64,000 nt of DNA from assembly GCA_020636495.1 (NCBI GenBank), contig JACJXQ010000010.1, positions 1-64,000 of the forward strand, read 5' to 3'. Position numbers and translations under genes: made by a program. Below the pieces are notes generated by a model. It was not told where the DNA came from, did not search any database, and saw nothing but the letters and a program-made list of their open reading frames with translations. Source of the DNA: Chitinophagales bacterium. Lineage in GTDB: Bacteria > Bacteroidota > Bacteroidia > Chitinophagales > Chitinophagaceae. Below are positions 43,931 to 52,312 of this stretch, one piece after another. Within the stretch, counting starts at the first letter, position 1. Each line of letters opens with the position of its first letter.

Positions 43931-43959
43931 GGTAATTGCCGATATTTCGATTTACTTTG
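43931..43959 (+). promoter_or_regulatory. Promoter with GGTAATTGCCGATATT element before 44003 gene
   Basis: The element at 43931-43946 is followed by TTACTTTG (43952-43959), a near -7 match. Confidence 0.5.
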
Positions 43960-43986
43960 TTGCCAGTTAAGGTTATAATACTAAAA

Positions 43987-44003
43987 AATTAACTGAGTTA
44001 ATA
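43987..44003 (+). repeat. Dispersed 17-bp dyad overlapping a start codon
   Basis: AATTAACTGAGTTAATA, three mismatches; its last base is the A of the ATG at 44003, the same register as at 26159. Confidence 0.55.
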
Positions 44004-44398
44004 TGGCAGACAATATAAAAATACCGAACTGGGTGTATGAAAGTTACATGAACGCACTGCAACGGGCGTACGACTTTAAACTACCCAACAAGCAATTACC
44101 CACCGGTGAACGAACAAATCGGGTGGGTTACGATCTTGCTAATGGTATATCATTTTGTTATGTAGATACTCTGTGGCTACGCATCGTTACTTTTTTTCTC
44201 CTGATGTACGTGTACAGTAAAACTGATATAGCCTGCATCCACCGCCCCGTGGTGGTATCTAAGTCACATTCGTTTACTATAGCTACGTCACAACCCGGGT
44301 ACATTTACCTATGCCGCTTCGGGTATTATACCAAGCTGATAACCGACCCGCATAAAGAGTTATCCGCGCATTATATAAGATTTGAAATAGAACCGTAA
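44003..44398 (+). CDS. Unknown protein with one hydrophobic segment
   Basis: A 131-residue protein. Residues about 50-72 (L-W-L-R-I-V-T-F-F-L-L-M-Y-V-Y) are hydrophobic and could span the membrane, though the rest is an ordinary alpha/beta mix. It is 11 nt before the helicase gene. No family recognised. Confidence 0.5.
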   Translation: MADNIKIPNWVYESYMNALQRAYDFKLPNKQLPTGERTNRVGYDLANGISFCYVDTLWLRIVTFFLLMYVYSKTDIACIHRPVVVSKSHSFTIATSQPGYIYLCRFGYYTKLITDPHKELSAHYIRFEIEP

Positions 44399-44409
44399 AA
44401 TATATACTG

Positions 44410-45858
44410 ATGTTCACACTCCCACCCGTTAAACTAAAGTTGGCAAAGCCTAAGCGTAGTATAGCTATGCCTGACTTCTCAACGTTATACCCGCAACAGC
44501 AGGATGCATTACAGCAAATAATAGGGTTCATGGATGATGAGGCCACCAACCTGCTGATGCTGGATTGCCCCGCCGGTGCGGGTAAGTCCTTCCTCATGTC
44601 AGTATTCATGGAATACTTCATGGTCACCGGGTCAGGCCCTAAGCTGGTACACACCGCTACTACGAACAAAGCAGTACGGGTATGTGTGGCTATGGCTGAT
44701 TATGCACACCCGAGTTTAGAGTACATGACCGTACACTCCCTGCTTGGCCTGAAAGAGCAGATACAGATGGATGGTACTATAAAGTTCGTACAGGACTACG
44801 ATCGTAAGATGAATAAGGTGGACCTGTCAACATACGACCTGCTGGTGATAGATGAGTGTTCTATGTTGGACAGTACATTATTCACCGGGGATTCCCAGGT
44901 AAAAGGACTTTGGGAATACGCCGAGGACGGGTTAAAGGTGATATTCGTAGGAGATCAGGTACAAATCCCGCCAGTAGGTACGGATGATTTCACCCTATTC
45001 ATTAACCGGCAGCGCAGGAAATTCAGGTGCCAGTACGTTACCATGCCTGATACGGTGAGGCAAACGTCTGATAGTCCTATACTCGCGTTAACCACCAAGG
45101 TACGATTGAACATATCATCCACCGCCCCGTTCAAACCAGCGGAAAATACCGTAAAGGATGACATGGGGGTGTATGTGCTGGATAAATCAGACACAAAGGG
45201 ATTAGATGATCTGTTACGGCTGCTTTTCACTTCTCAGAACTTTGCAGTAGACAGCGACTTCGCTAAAGTAATAGCCTGGCGTAATAAAACGGTGGATGGT
45301 ATAAATACCCGCATCCGGGGAATGCTGTACCCTGAGTCACTGCAACGCATAGAACCCGGTGAACGGTTGATAGCCCTTGACCCCGTATTTGACGGGGACG
45401 ATATTATAGCGTCAGCCAATGAGGAGTGCACGGTCATATCATTCAGGGAGTCCGTTGAGGACATAAATGACGGACAGTTCGTTATACCTTACTACTCAAC
45501 CACTGTAGAAAGTATAGGCATAGACGGGTTACCCGTACGTAAGGTATTCCGCATCACAACACACGAGGGTGAGGAAGTATATGAGAAACTGCTTGGTATG
45601 ATGAAAGCGGGGGCTAAAGCTCAGATACCCGGTTCCCGGGAAGCGTCTGCAGCATGGAAGCAGTATTACAAGTTCATGCGCAAATTCGCCCGTGTGGGGT
45701 ATAATTACGCGATAACTGCTCACCGCAGCCAGGGCAGTACCTATGATAACGCGGTGGTGCTGGAATGGGACATCCGTGCTAACAGAAAAGAACGGGAACG
45801 TAACCGTATTCTGTATACCGCATTCAGCCGCCCCCGTCACCGATTATTCATTATTTAA
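44410..45858 (+). CDS. SF1 DNA helicase, Dda/RecD2-like
   Basis: A 482-residue protein. Motif Q is YPQQQDALQQI (about 27-37). Motif I is CPAGAGKSF (about 56-64), motif II VIDECSMLD (about 140), motif III FVGDQVQIPPV (about 179). The UvrD-type C-terminal motif is ITAHRSQGSTYDNAVV (about 436), and YTAFSRPRHRLFII ends the protein. This is the layout of T4 Dda, which removes proteins from DNA and helps origin initiation. Confidence 0.88.
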   Translation: MFTLPPVKLKLAKPKRSIAMPDFSTLYPQQQDALQQIIGFMDDEATNLLMLDCPAGAGKSFLMSVFMEYFMVTGSGPKLVHTATTNKAVRVCVAMADYAHPSLEYMTVHSLLGLKEQIQMDGTIKFVQDYDRKMNKVDLSTYDLLVIDECSMLDSTLFTGDSQVKGLWEYAEDGLKVIFVGDQVQIPPVGTDDFTLFINRQRRKFRCQYVTMPDTVRQTSDSPILALTTKVRLNISSTAPFKPAENTVKDDMGVYVLDKSDTKGLDDLLRLLFTSQNFAVDSDFAKVIAWRNKTVDGINTRIRGMLYPESLQRIEPGERLIALDPVFDGDDIIASANEECTVISFRESVEDINDGQFVIPYYSTTVESIGIDGLPVRKVFRITTHEGEEVYEKLLGMMKAGAKAQIPGSREASAAWKQYYKFMRKFARVGYNYAITAHRSQGSTYDNAVVLEWDIRANRKERERNRILYTAFSRPRHRLFII

Positions 45859-45866
45859 ATTAGGCT

Positions 45867-46778
45867 ATGATTGTATTGAGCTTATTTGACGGTATATCAT
45901 GTGGGCGCGTGGCACTACAACGGGCTGGTATCAGTGTTTCTAAATACTATGTGTCAGAGGTGGATAAATCGGCTATCCTTGTTAGCTCGACTAACTACCC
46001 TGACATTGTACAATTAGGTGACGTTAAGGGCATCACTATTAAGTCGTTGCCTGATGTACCTGATCTACTACTCGCAGGTTCTCCGTGTCAGGGGTTTTCC
46101 TCAGCAGGTAAAGGGCTTAATTTTAGTGACCCACGTAGTGCGTTGTTTTTTGAGTTTGTACGTATATGGCGTGAATTGCTGGGTATTAATCCTAAAGCGC
46201 GGGTATTACTTGAAAATGTAGTAATGCGTCCTACGTGGAGAGACATTATTACTATTCAGGCAAGATTACTGCCCCCTATAATGATAGATGCTGCATTGGT
46301 ATCAGCACAATCGCGTAAGCGGTTGTATTGGACAAACATACCCGGTGTTACACAACCCGCGGATCGCGGTATATTGCTTAAGGATATACTGGAACCGTCT
46401 GATTATTTTTTGGGTGCCCCTAATAAGGCTTGTATAGTAAGTAGGCGTTTGAACGCATCTGGGGTGCGGGAGGACTATAATAAACAGATACCTATAACGC
46501 AGTGCTTAGAAGTCAGGGCGTATAACCCCAATAAGGCCTGTACCATCACTACGGTTGATAAGGATAATGTGTTGTCACCCTTACCCCCAGGCAGGTATAG
46601 GGATGCATTCAAGCGTAACCTACCGTTCAGGTACTATACACAGGTAGAGTTAGAGAGGCTGCAGGGGTTGCCTGACGGCTACACTAAGCCCGTATCAAGG
46701 GCAACGGCTGTGCGCCTTATAGGTAATGCGTGGAATGTTGATGTTATTACCTATATTTTTGATACTATACTAAATTAA
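45867..46778 (+). CDS. DNA cytosine-5 methyltransferase
   Basis: A 303-residue protein with ordered M5C motifs: I SLFDGISCG (4-12), IV AGSPCQGFSSAG (about 70-81, catalytic Cys in PCQ), VI LLENV (about 113), VIII SAQSRKRLYW (about 142), IX ELERLQGLPDGYT (about 268) and X LIGNAWNVDVI. No cognate nuclease is adjacent, so it probably protects phage DNA from host restriction. Confidence 0.9.
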   Translation: MIVLSLFDGISCGRVALQRAGISVSKYYVSEVDKSAILVSSTNYPDIVQLGDVKGITIKSLPDVPDLLLAGSPCQGFSSAGKGLNFSDPRSALFFEFVRIWRELLGINPKARVLLENVVMRPTWRDIITIQARLLPPIMIDAALVSAQSRKRLYWTNIPGVTQPADRGILLKDILEPSDYFLGAPNKACIVSRRLNASGVREDYNKQIPITQCLEVRAYNPNKACTITTVDKDNVLSPLPPGRYRDAFKRNLPFRYYTQVELERLQGLPDGYTKPVSRATAVRLIGNAWNVDVITYIFDTILN

Positions 46779-46783
46779 GTGTT

Positions 46784-47113
46784 ATGGAAAAAGTACAGTT
46801 CACTATACATAAGCAGGCGTTAACACTTGTAGATGACCCACAGCGTTTACAACTTCCAAAAGACGCTGTTATCTTATCAGTACAAGAACAGCACAGGAGT
46901 ATAATCATATGGTACAGGTTCAGGGTTAAGGACACTGCGGAGGTATCTAATCAGTTGATACCCGTGGAGGATACTGTAACCCGCAGGTTTCAGATATTCC
47001 CCACCGGTACGCGCGAATTATTCGGGTTTGAGGGGGTTGACCATATCTACTTAGCTACTGTACAGAGCAGTGGTTATGTATGGCACATATTTGAGTTACT
47101 AAATGATAAATGA
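46784..47113 (+). CDS. Unknown small beta-rich protein
   Basis: A 109-residue protein with repeated strand-like segments such as I-I-I-W-Y-R-F-R-V and D-A-V-I-L-S-V. It resembles small phage DUF7352-type proteins, which also open V-Q-F-T-I and contain P-x-x-A-x-I-L-S-V-x-x-Q followed by W. This resemblance is moderate. Five nt after the methyltransferase. Confidence 0.5.
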   Translation: MEKVQFTIHKQALTLVDDPQRLQLPKDAVILSVQEQHRSIIIWYRFRVKDTAEVSNQLIPVEDTVTRRFQIFPTGTRELFGFEGVDHIYLATVQSSGYVWHIFELLNDK

Positions 47114-47396
47114 TATGAAAGATTTCAGGAAACTTGCGACAACCCGACTTATAGTTACGCAAGCATTCAGACTCGCGGTGATAGCCGTTATAGTAATGTT
47201 GGGCGTGCTGGACTATACGGGTAATGTAACTTTGTCGGACACGGCAGATTACGTACTCTCGGGGATACTGGTATATCAAATCTATAAGTTTGACCAGTTG
47301 ATACTGATGGTGACACTACGGGCAGCTTGGATGGAAGATATGCTGGAAGTATTTGAGGGGATGGCCAATGAAATAAAGGATCAACCAAAACAATAA
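47103..47396 (+). CDS. Small membrane protein, two hydrophobic segments
   Basis: A 97-residue protein. Hydrophobic stretches at about 16-35 (L-A-V-I-A-V-I-V-M-L-G-V-L) and 45-65 suggest two membrane helices with an acidic C-terminal end. The start overlaps the previous gene by 11 nt; an ATG at 47115, right after that stop, is an alternative. Function unknown. Confidence 0.5.
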   Translation: MINDMKDFRKLATTRLIVTQAFRLAVIAVIVMLGVLDYTGNVTLSDTADYVLSGILVYQIYKFDQLILMVTLRAAWMEDMLEVFEGMANEIKDQPKQ

Positions 47397-47399
47397 CAT

Positions 47400-47834
47400 A
47401 TGCTATCAGGTAACATCAAATTGACAATGCAACAACCCGCATTACGGGCGTTCATGGCCTCCTGGGCACGGGGCATAGAGCAGAAAGCACATTCATTACC
47501 CCGTTACAGCCCCGCAGCTATAATGATAAACGATATACACGTATGTATGAAGCATTGCGCGGTATTGCTGACAGGACTTACGCAACCCGACCCCGAACAG
47601 CTATTAGTAGCACTGGCCACGGTGTATAACAGATTACTACCGTATGAATACCCGTTCAAGGTCGGGGTATCTTTACAGCAGGATGGTGACACATTTTTAC
47701 TGACCCCGACCAACTTACCTACACTGATACTTTTGGCGGGCAAAGAAATGGTCCCAAGGGGGCTTGCTCAGGTAGGTGTTTACCACGGGGAGCACACTTA
47801 CAGGTTTATTTCACAGGAATACTCAATACGATAG
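47400..47834 (+). CDS. Unknown protein
   Basis: A 144-residue soluble protein, mostly helical in the first half and strand-rich in the second. No recognisable motif. It starts 3 nt after the membrane protein gene. Confidence 0.5.
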   Translation: MLSGNIKLTMQQPALRAFMASWARGIEQKAHSLPRYSPAAIMINDIHVCMKHCAVLLTGLTQPDPEQLLVALATVYNRLLPYEYPFKVGVSLQQDGDTFLLTPTNLPTLILLAGKEMVPRGLAQVGVYHGEHTYRFISQEYSIR

Positions 47835-47848
47835 TAAAACTAAGTATT

Positions 47849-48271
47849 ATGATAAAACTATTATACGAGGGGACTTATCCCAATAACAATGACGTGAGCT
47901 CGAAACAGTACTATGTTATAACACGTGGGATGTTGTTGGATCAGGCGGGTAGGCGGGTACCGTTGTTTGCGACAGTTGGGGATTATAGCCCAAGTAATGC
48001 GGTAGGGTATGTTGATCTGTTTTTCTTTTTAGGTGTACAGGAGGGGGGATTTATAGTGGGAGAGGTATCCATGTACAAGGACAAGTTACATGCGTTGGGT
48101 ACCAGTGATACGTACATAACGCCGATCATGCGGGGTGATTATGATTGGACGCAGACCCCCGATAAGATACTCACTAATTTTAGCATAATTTCGGCTGCGT
48201 TATGCTCAGGTCCCATGATAGATAAGCGTATAAGACCTTTAGGACAGGGTGACATAAAGTACATTGATTAA
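47849..48271 (+). CDS. Unknown protein
   Basis: A 140-residue protein, glycine- and tyrosine-rich, with strand pattern V-D-L-F-F-F-L-G-V-Q-E in the middle. Lies between a small unknown gene and the adenine methyltransferase. No motif points to a function. Confidence 0.5.
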   Translation: MIKLLYEGTYPNNNDVSSKQYYVITRGMLLDQAGRRVPLFATVGDYSPSNAVGYVDLFFFLGVQEGGFIVGEVSMYKDKLHALGTSDTYITPIMRGDYDWTQTPDKILTNFSIISAALCSGPMIDKRIRPLGQGDIKYID

Positions 48272-48282
48272 GTAACTTAATT
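48266..48282 (+). repeat. Dispersed 17-bp dyad, copy 10
   Basis: GATTAAGTAACTTAATT, one mismatch. Together with the downstream TTTACAGACAT it forms a leader repeated identically at 48885. Confidence 0.75.
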
Positions 48283-48293
48283 TTTACAGACAT

Positions 48294-48890
48294 ATGGCAA
48301 ATAAAGATTGGACGGGGAATAAGCGCAGTACGTATGCAGCACTCGGGGCATCCAACCATGTAGCACACGATAGGGAAGCGCACGACTATTATGCTACTGA
48401 CCCAATTGCTGCAGAACTACTAATGGGGTTATTGCCGTTGTCCCCTAATATATGGGAGTGTGCGTGCGGTGCGGGGCATCTAAGTAAAGTATTTGCCGCT
48501 GCCGGGTTTAAGGTACGCAGTTCTGACCTAATAGATCGCGGCTACGGTAAAGCCGGTATAGATTTCCTTAACTGGGATAAATCGTTTGACGGGGATATTA
48601 TTACAAACCCCCCGTACAAATACGCTGAAGAATTTGTACGAAAGGCATTGAGTTTAGTACCTGATGGCAGGCATGTTATTATGTTCCTAAAGACACTTTT
48701 CCTTGAATCCAAGGGCCGACAGGAATTGTTTACTGAGTATCCACCAAAAACTGTTTATGTATCATCCTCCCGTATAAAGTGTGCCATTAACGGGGATTTT
48801 TCACAGTCAGGCAGTAGTGCTGTGTCTTATGCCTGGTTTGTTTGGGAGAAAGGATACTCGGGTATAACAGAACTTAAATGGTTTAATTAA
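48294..48890 (+). CDS. DNA adenine/SAM-dependent methyltransferase
   Basis: A 198-residue protein with an SAM-binding motif I-like E-C-A-C-G-A-G-H-L-S (about 62-71), an acidic end of strand two (SSDLIDRG) and a catalytic N-P-P-Y (about 104-107) typical of N6-adenine or N4-cytosine DNA methyltransferases. It is compact, without a separate target recognition domain. Shares its leader with the following co-chaperonin gene. Confidence 0.8.
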   Translation: MANKDWTGNKRSTYAALGASNHVAHDREAHDYYATDPIAAELLMGLLPLSPNIWECACGAGHLSKVFAAAGFKVRSSDLIDRGYGKAGIDFLNWDKSFDGDIITNPPYKYAEEFVRKALSLVPDGRHVIMFLKTLFLESKGRQELFTEYPPKTVYVSSSRIKCAINGDFSQSGSSAVSYAWFVWEKGYSGITELKWFN

Positions 48891-48901
48891 GTAACTTAAT
48901 T
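48885..48901 (+). repeat. Perfect copy of dispersed dyad
   Basis: AATTAAGTAACTTAATT is a perfect 17-bp palindrome around an A at 48893. It includes the methyltransferase stop codon and ends 11 nt before the co-chaperonin ATG. Confidence 0.8.
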
Positions 48902-48912
48902 TTTACAGACAT

Positions 48913-49383
48913 ATGAATACAACAGATCAGACAGAGTACACGTACTCACAGAAAAACGGGAAGTACTACGAAACATCCAAAGCACCGCACGGTATACCTG
49001 TTACAACGCAGGTGAGTCGTATGAAATATGCCATCGGGGCTTGCCCTGATTTCGGGGTGTTCGATGACCGTGTGCTTATCATGCCCGACCCAGAGGGTGA
49101 GGAAAAAGTATCACAGAGTGGTATCATCACCGCCATCAACAAAAAGAAAGAGGATGAGAAAACACATTGGGGTGTGGTACTTGCCGTAGGAACTAACCTG
49201 GAAGGCCGGGTGATAGAAGTTAATCCGGGGGACTACGTTGCTTATTCCCGTTTTGCGGGGAATGAACTTGAAATAGATGGGCAGGTGTACAAGCTGGTGC
49301 GTGGTACTGATATATTCGGTATTGACCGCCGTCCTGAGCCTGCTATCGAAATACCCGAAAAGGATTCCGATACAGCCGAATGA
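48913..49383 (+). CDS. GroES-like co-chaperonin
   Basis: A 156-residue protein. Residues about 46-140 match Cpn10: D-R-V-L-I-M-P, a mobile-loop-like segment S-Q-S-G-I-I-T-A, GVVLAVG, N-P-G-D-Y-V-A-Y-S-R-F-A-G-N-E and a final DIF. There is an N-terminal extension of about 45 residues and an acidic tail. Like T4 gp31 it would replace host GroES on GroEL for folding large phage proteins. Confidence 0.85.
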   Translation: MNTTDQTEYTYSQKNGKYYETSKAPHGIPVTTQVSRMKYAIGACPDFGVFDDRVLIMPDPEGEEKVSQSGIITAINKKKEDEKTHWGVVLAVGTNLEGRVIEVNPGDYVAYSRFAGNELEIDGQVYKLVRGTDIFGIDRRPEPAIEIPEKDSDTAE

Positions 49384-49409
49384 TATGGTTTATTAGTTTA
49401 AGGGTTACA

Positions 49410-49436
49410 GGCGGGGTTTCTACCCTGCCTTTTTTA
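49410..49436 (+). terminator. Terminator after co-chaperonin
   Basis: GGCGGGGT pairs with ACCCTGCC (one G-U), loop TTCT, then T7. Confidence 0.85.
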
Positions 49437-49510
49437 TTATAACCAAACTTTATAGTACCCATAAATTATAAGTATTACTTATTATTCTTTGGTTTTGTAG
49501 TTTTGGGTTC
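49432..49510 (+). promoter_or_regulatory. Duplicated promoter leader, copy A
   Basis: A stretch of about 80 bp, from the terminator T tract through TATAACCAAA to TAGTTTTG (-7, 49498-49505), recurs with only a few changes at 52337-52415. Within it ACCAAA and TTTGGT form distant arms. Confidence 0.7.
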
Positions 49511-49525
49511 TTAAAAGTCAAAAGT

Positions 49526-49808
49526 ATGCAAGTAGGTAGTAGAGTAGTTTATATAGGCGGTGAGGTAGTATCGGCACCGTTTGTCATAGGCAATGAGTAC
49601 ACAGTATCATGTGTTGATAAGTGTACCAAAACAGGTAAAATCTGCATAACCGTATATGAGGTTGAATATAGTATTATGCCCGTTTACCGGGGAACCGTGG
49701 GGTGTGTGGGTAAAATATTTCCGTGAGGTAGAACCCAAACACGAATTATCCGACATAACAGCCGAGGAACTTATTGAGGAACTGGAAGTAATTCCACAAA
49801 CCGTATAA
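49526..49808 (+). CDS. Small cysteine-containing protein with probable +1 frameshift
   Basis: The frame from 49526 stops at 49726 after 66 residues, but the +1 frame continues with coding-like sequence (LCPFTGEPWGVWVKYFREVE, then an acidic end ELIEELEVIPQTV) to 49808. The joint product of about 93 residues would have C-V-D-K-C, a later cysteine and F-R-E-V-E, a pattern seen in small phage zinc proteins. The shift must fall near 49660-49690. It could be a sequence error, mutation or programmed event. Confidence 0.45.
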
Positions 49809-49831
49809 ATTAAACAACAAAAAACAGATCA

Positions 49832-50167
49832 ATGACACTAAAACAACTGGAATACCTACGGGTAGCGGTAACAGCGGGGACTTTAAAGCAGGCAGCAAAA
49901 GTACTCGGCATCTCTCAGCCTGCGGTGACCACGGGTATATCCGCACTGGAAACTTCATTAAACGTTCAACTCATTAACCGTACTGCGGGGAACACTGGTT
50001 CGATCATAACCACCACCGAAGCGGGGGAAAAAATATTAGGATATGCTAAAGACGTTCAGAACTTACTTGATACTATTGCACAGACTGCCCGTGAATATGA
50101 AAAGACTTGCCCGCTACCAGGCACTAAAAGCGTACCGGCAAACACGGGTAATAAAACCAGCGGGTAA
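49832..50167 (+). CDS. Stand-alone LysR-type helix-turn-helix protein
   Basis: A 111-residue protein. Residues 1-60 (L-K-Q-L-E-Y-L-R-V-A-V-T-A-G-T-L-K-Q-A-A, then GISQPAVTTGISALE) match the LysR winged HTH closely, followed by the linker helix to about 93. The ligand-binding domain of LysR regulators, about 200 residues, is missing. It would bind DNA as a dimer. LysR-type sites are short dyads with a T-N11-A core, which the dispersed dyad in this window contains. Confidence 0.75.
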   Translation: MTLKQLEYLRVAVTAGTLKQAAKVLGISQPAVTTGISALETSLNVQLINRTAGNTGSIITTTEAGEKILGYAKDVQNLLDTIAQTAREYEKTCPLPGTKSVPANTGNKTSG

Positions 50168-50306
50168 TTCAGATGATGTGGTACGCTGTACATACAGCGG
50201 GGCGGCCATATCTTCCACTGACGAGGTTATCTATGACCGTGACGGTAGATTATACCTTTTAGAAAAAATAACGCCAGCACGGGGCATTAAAATAAATAGT
50301 AAATAA
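50097..50306 (+). CDS. Unknown small protein overlapping LysR-HTH gene
   Basis: A 69-residue protein starting MKRLARYQ within the 3' part of the HTH gene (71-nt overlap, other frame). The first 20 residues are basic; residues 28-60 resemble a small beta domain. Unrecognised family. Confidence 0.5.
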   Translation: MKRLARYQALKAYRQTRVIKPAGNSDDVVRCTYSGAAISSTDEVIYDRDGRLYLLEKITPARGIKINSK

Positions 50307-50315
50307 AATATAGAT

Positions 50316-50840
50316 ATGTATAGCGACAGATTTTTAAGCGGCATGTTCCATACTTATTGCCCATGCCGTGTTCGGGTAGCGCATTATGACTATGATCTGT
50401 TGGCTACGAGCGTTTATGCCCACCGGGTAAATACCTGGCCGTTTGAAGATGTGAAACTCAGGTTAACCCCGCTGTATGATATATCAGGAGAGCATGTATT
50501 GTTACTGGCCTCGGTGCTGCATAAGCACCTATTGGATAAATACAGGACCGGCGGGCACGAACCGGTATTGACCATAGCCAGTAGGTTCGGTAATAATAAA
50601 TTTGTCATAGACGTACATATACCTATGACAAATTCTACTGATGTTATTCCATTAACTCCTATAAAACTTCGGGTAGACGATACCGTTAAGGAATCCCCCG
50701 TAGCGGTGAGGTTATTGCAGCAACTCGGGTACGATTGCGGGTATTCGGGGTTTGATAGCCCTGATCCTATGAACCTACGTGACACTAAATTCATAACCGT
50801 GCCGAGCCTGATAGAAGCGGGGTTGGCAGTAAAAGCATAA
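50316..50840 (+). CDS. Unknown protein, C-terminus related to the 53007 gene product
   Basis: A 174-residue protein. It ends VPSLIEAGLAVKA, very like the end of the product at 53007 (IWDLVDAGLAITKSE). No motif with known function. Confidence 0.55.
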   Translation: MYSDRFLSGMFHTYCPCRVRVAHYDYDLLATSVYAHRVNTWPFEDVKLRLTPLYDISGEHVLLLASVLHKHLLDKYRTGGHEPVLTIASRFGNNKFVIDVHIPMTNSTDVIPLTPIKLRVDDTVKESPVAVRLLQQLGYDCGYSGFDSPDPMNLRDTKFITVPSLIEAGLAVKA

Positions 50841-50843
50841 ATA

Positions 50844-51281
50844 ATGGGAGACATTAAGCGCATATGCAATAATTGCATACACTACACAGCATACAGAACG
50901 GGTATGGATGAGTATCCACCATGTACGGGTATAGCTGAATGTACCAAAGGTCACTGGGAAAATGGTGACCCTACAGAAGTACAAACAGAGGAGACTGATT
51001 GTACAGACTTTGCCCCTATTATGGTTGATGAAATACGACTGTTTACTTACAAAAATGATAAGTTCCTGATAGTACCTATGAACGGTAAGGGCAGGATAGA
51101 CAGACTGTGTATCACCCACAACGACAATGGGGCGTTCCTGTCATTCAGGTCATATTATGTACCACAGTCTGTTAAACTACCTGACGGTGAATACAAACTT
51201 ATCGGGCAGGCTAAAGATTTAGTAAACCCCGTGGAGGCGGGGGTAAAGCCTTTGGACGTTATCATTAAAGTACTTAACTAA
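50844..51281 (+). CDS. Unknown cysteine-rich protein
   Basis: A 145-residue protein. Cysteines at about 8, 11, 27, 33 and 53 in the first third suggest a metal site (C-N-N-C-I-H-Y as the opening knuckle). The C-terminal 80 residues are strand-rich. It starts 3 nt after the preceding stop. Confidence 0.55.
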   Translation: MGDIKRICNNCIHYTAYRTGMDEYPPCTGIAECTKGHWENGDPTEVQTEETDCTDFAPIMVDEIRLFTYKNDKFLIVPMNGKGRIDRLCITHNDNGAFLSFRSYYVPQSVKLPDGEYKLIGQAKDLVNPVEAGVKPLDVIIKVLN

Positions 51282-51293
51282 TGCTATATAACA

Positions 51294-51503
51294 ATGGATA
51301 CACAGGTAAAAAACTACATAGTCACTTTCAGGTCACCCTACGGGGACTGGCGCACGGTTGACTATTATGATGATAACCAGGTGCACAGCCTGAGTTATGT
51401 ACACCGCGGGGCTTTACTCGCTGCGATCAATTGCCTTGTTAATGCCCCCGCACGATTGTACGCCGAACAGCGGGCAATCCCCGGAATAGAATTACTTAAT
51501 TGA
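51294..51503 (+). CDS. Unknown small protein
   Basis: A 69-residue protein with strands about 8-20 and a helix about 38-60. No recognisable motif. Co-directional with neighbours, 12 nt gap. Confidence 0.5.
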   Translation: MDTQVKNYIVTFRSPYGDWRTVDYYDDNQVHSLSYVHRGALLAAINCLVNAPARLYAEQRAIPGIELLN

Positions 51504-51534
51504 CTAATCACCTGTAAAGGGCAAAATAAAAAGT

Positions 51535-51750
51535 ATGACACAAGACGAACGTAATGCTTTAATATCAGAACAGGAGCAGTTAACTATTAAAATGAAAAAT
51601 GCTGCATTTATAAGCCCTAAAGACATGCGCAGGTCAAATGAAATAACATCACTGCTGTTAACAGACGGTACAGATGATAGCATTAGGATTAAGGTAGGAA
51701 AGCCCAAAAAGAGCAGGAGGGTAACATCGTTCACAAGAGACAGACGTTAA
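51535..51750 (+). CDS. Unknown small helical protein
   Basis: A 71-residue protein. A charged helix (residues 2-45) precedes a basic tail K-K-S-R-R-V-T-S-F-T-R-D-R-R. It could bind nucleic acid by charge only. Confidence 0.5.
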   Translation: MTQDERNALISEQEQLTIKMKNAAFISPKDMRRSNEITSLLLTDGTDDSIRIKVGKPKKSRRVTSFTRDRR

Positions 51751-51791
51751 CAACTCACATTAACCGCCGAAAAGCTATGCGGGGAATAAAA

Positions 51792-51808
51792 AATTAATTA
51801 ACTTAAAA
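51792..51808 (+). repeat. Dispersed 17-bp dyad, copy 12
   Basis: AATTAATTAACTTAAAA, three mismatches, 10 nt before the start at 51819. Confidence 0.5.
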
Positions 51809-51818
51809 ACAGATACAA

Positions 51819-52286
51819 ATGTTTGAACTAAAAGCAACACACATCGGGGACCCGGCACTACGGGTAGACAACGCAACCGCTGCAGACCCCGTACAATTAC
51901 AGGAACTGGCACTGGACCGCATGAATCACGGGGTATGCATATTCTCATACACCAAAAAAGACGGGAGTGTTAAACAGACCGTAGGTACACTACACCCGGC
52001 ATTACTGAATGATGCTAAAGAAACAGCTAAGTTACGGCAGGTGCGCAACCTGGCTGAGAGCATTACCAGTGCGTATAGGCTGGATGAGTCTGATTCAGAG
52101 AGTGACGGGTCCTCATTCTTTAGTTCCATACAACCGCATATAGAAGCACTCGACAAGCTCATTTCTCCAACGGTAGGTCGTAAGGCACCTACACCTAACC
52201 CCGATTGGCAGAACTATTTTGACTTAATCGCTATGGACTGGCGTAAGTACCGAAAGGATGACCTGCTGTCCGTGCTGGAACTATAA
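51819..52286 (+). CDS. DUF2693-like protein
   Basis: A 155-residue protein. The segment C-I-F-S-Y-T-K-K-D-G-S-V-K-Q-T-V-G-T-L (about 38-56) resembles the DUF2693 core, a small beta domain found mainly in Bacteroidota and their mobile elements. The remainder is acidic and helical, with S/D/E repeats about 90-100. The family is functionally unknown but supports the host assignment. Confidence 0.6.
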   Translation: MFELKATHIGDPALRVDNATAADPVQLQELALDRMNHGVCIFSYTKKDGSVKQTVGTLHPALLNDAKETAKLRQVRNLAESITSAYRLDESDSESDGSSFFSSIQPHIEALDKLISPTVGRKAPTPNPDWQNYFDLIAMDWRKYRKDDLLSVLEL

Positions 52287-52312
52287 AGATGCTTAATTGC
52301 AATTTTCCTAAG

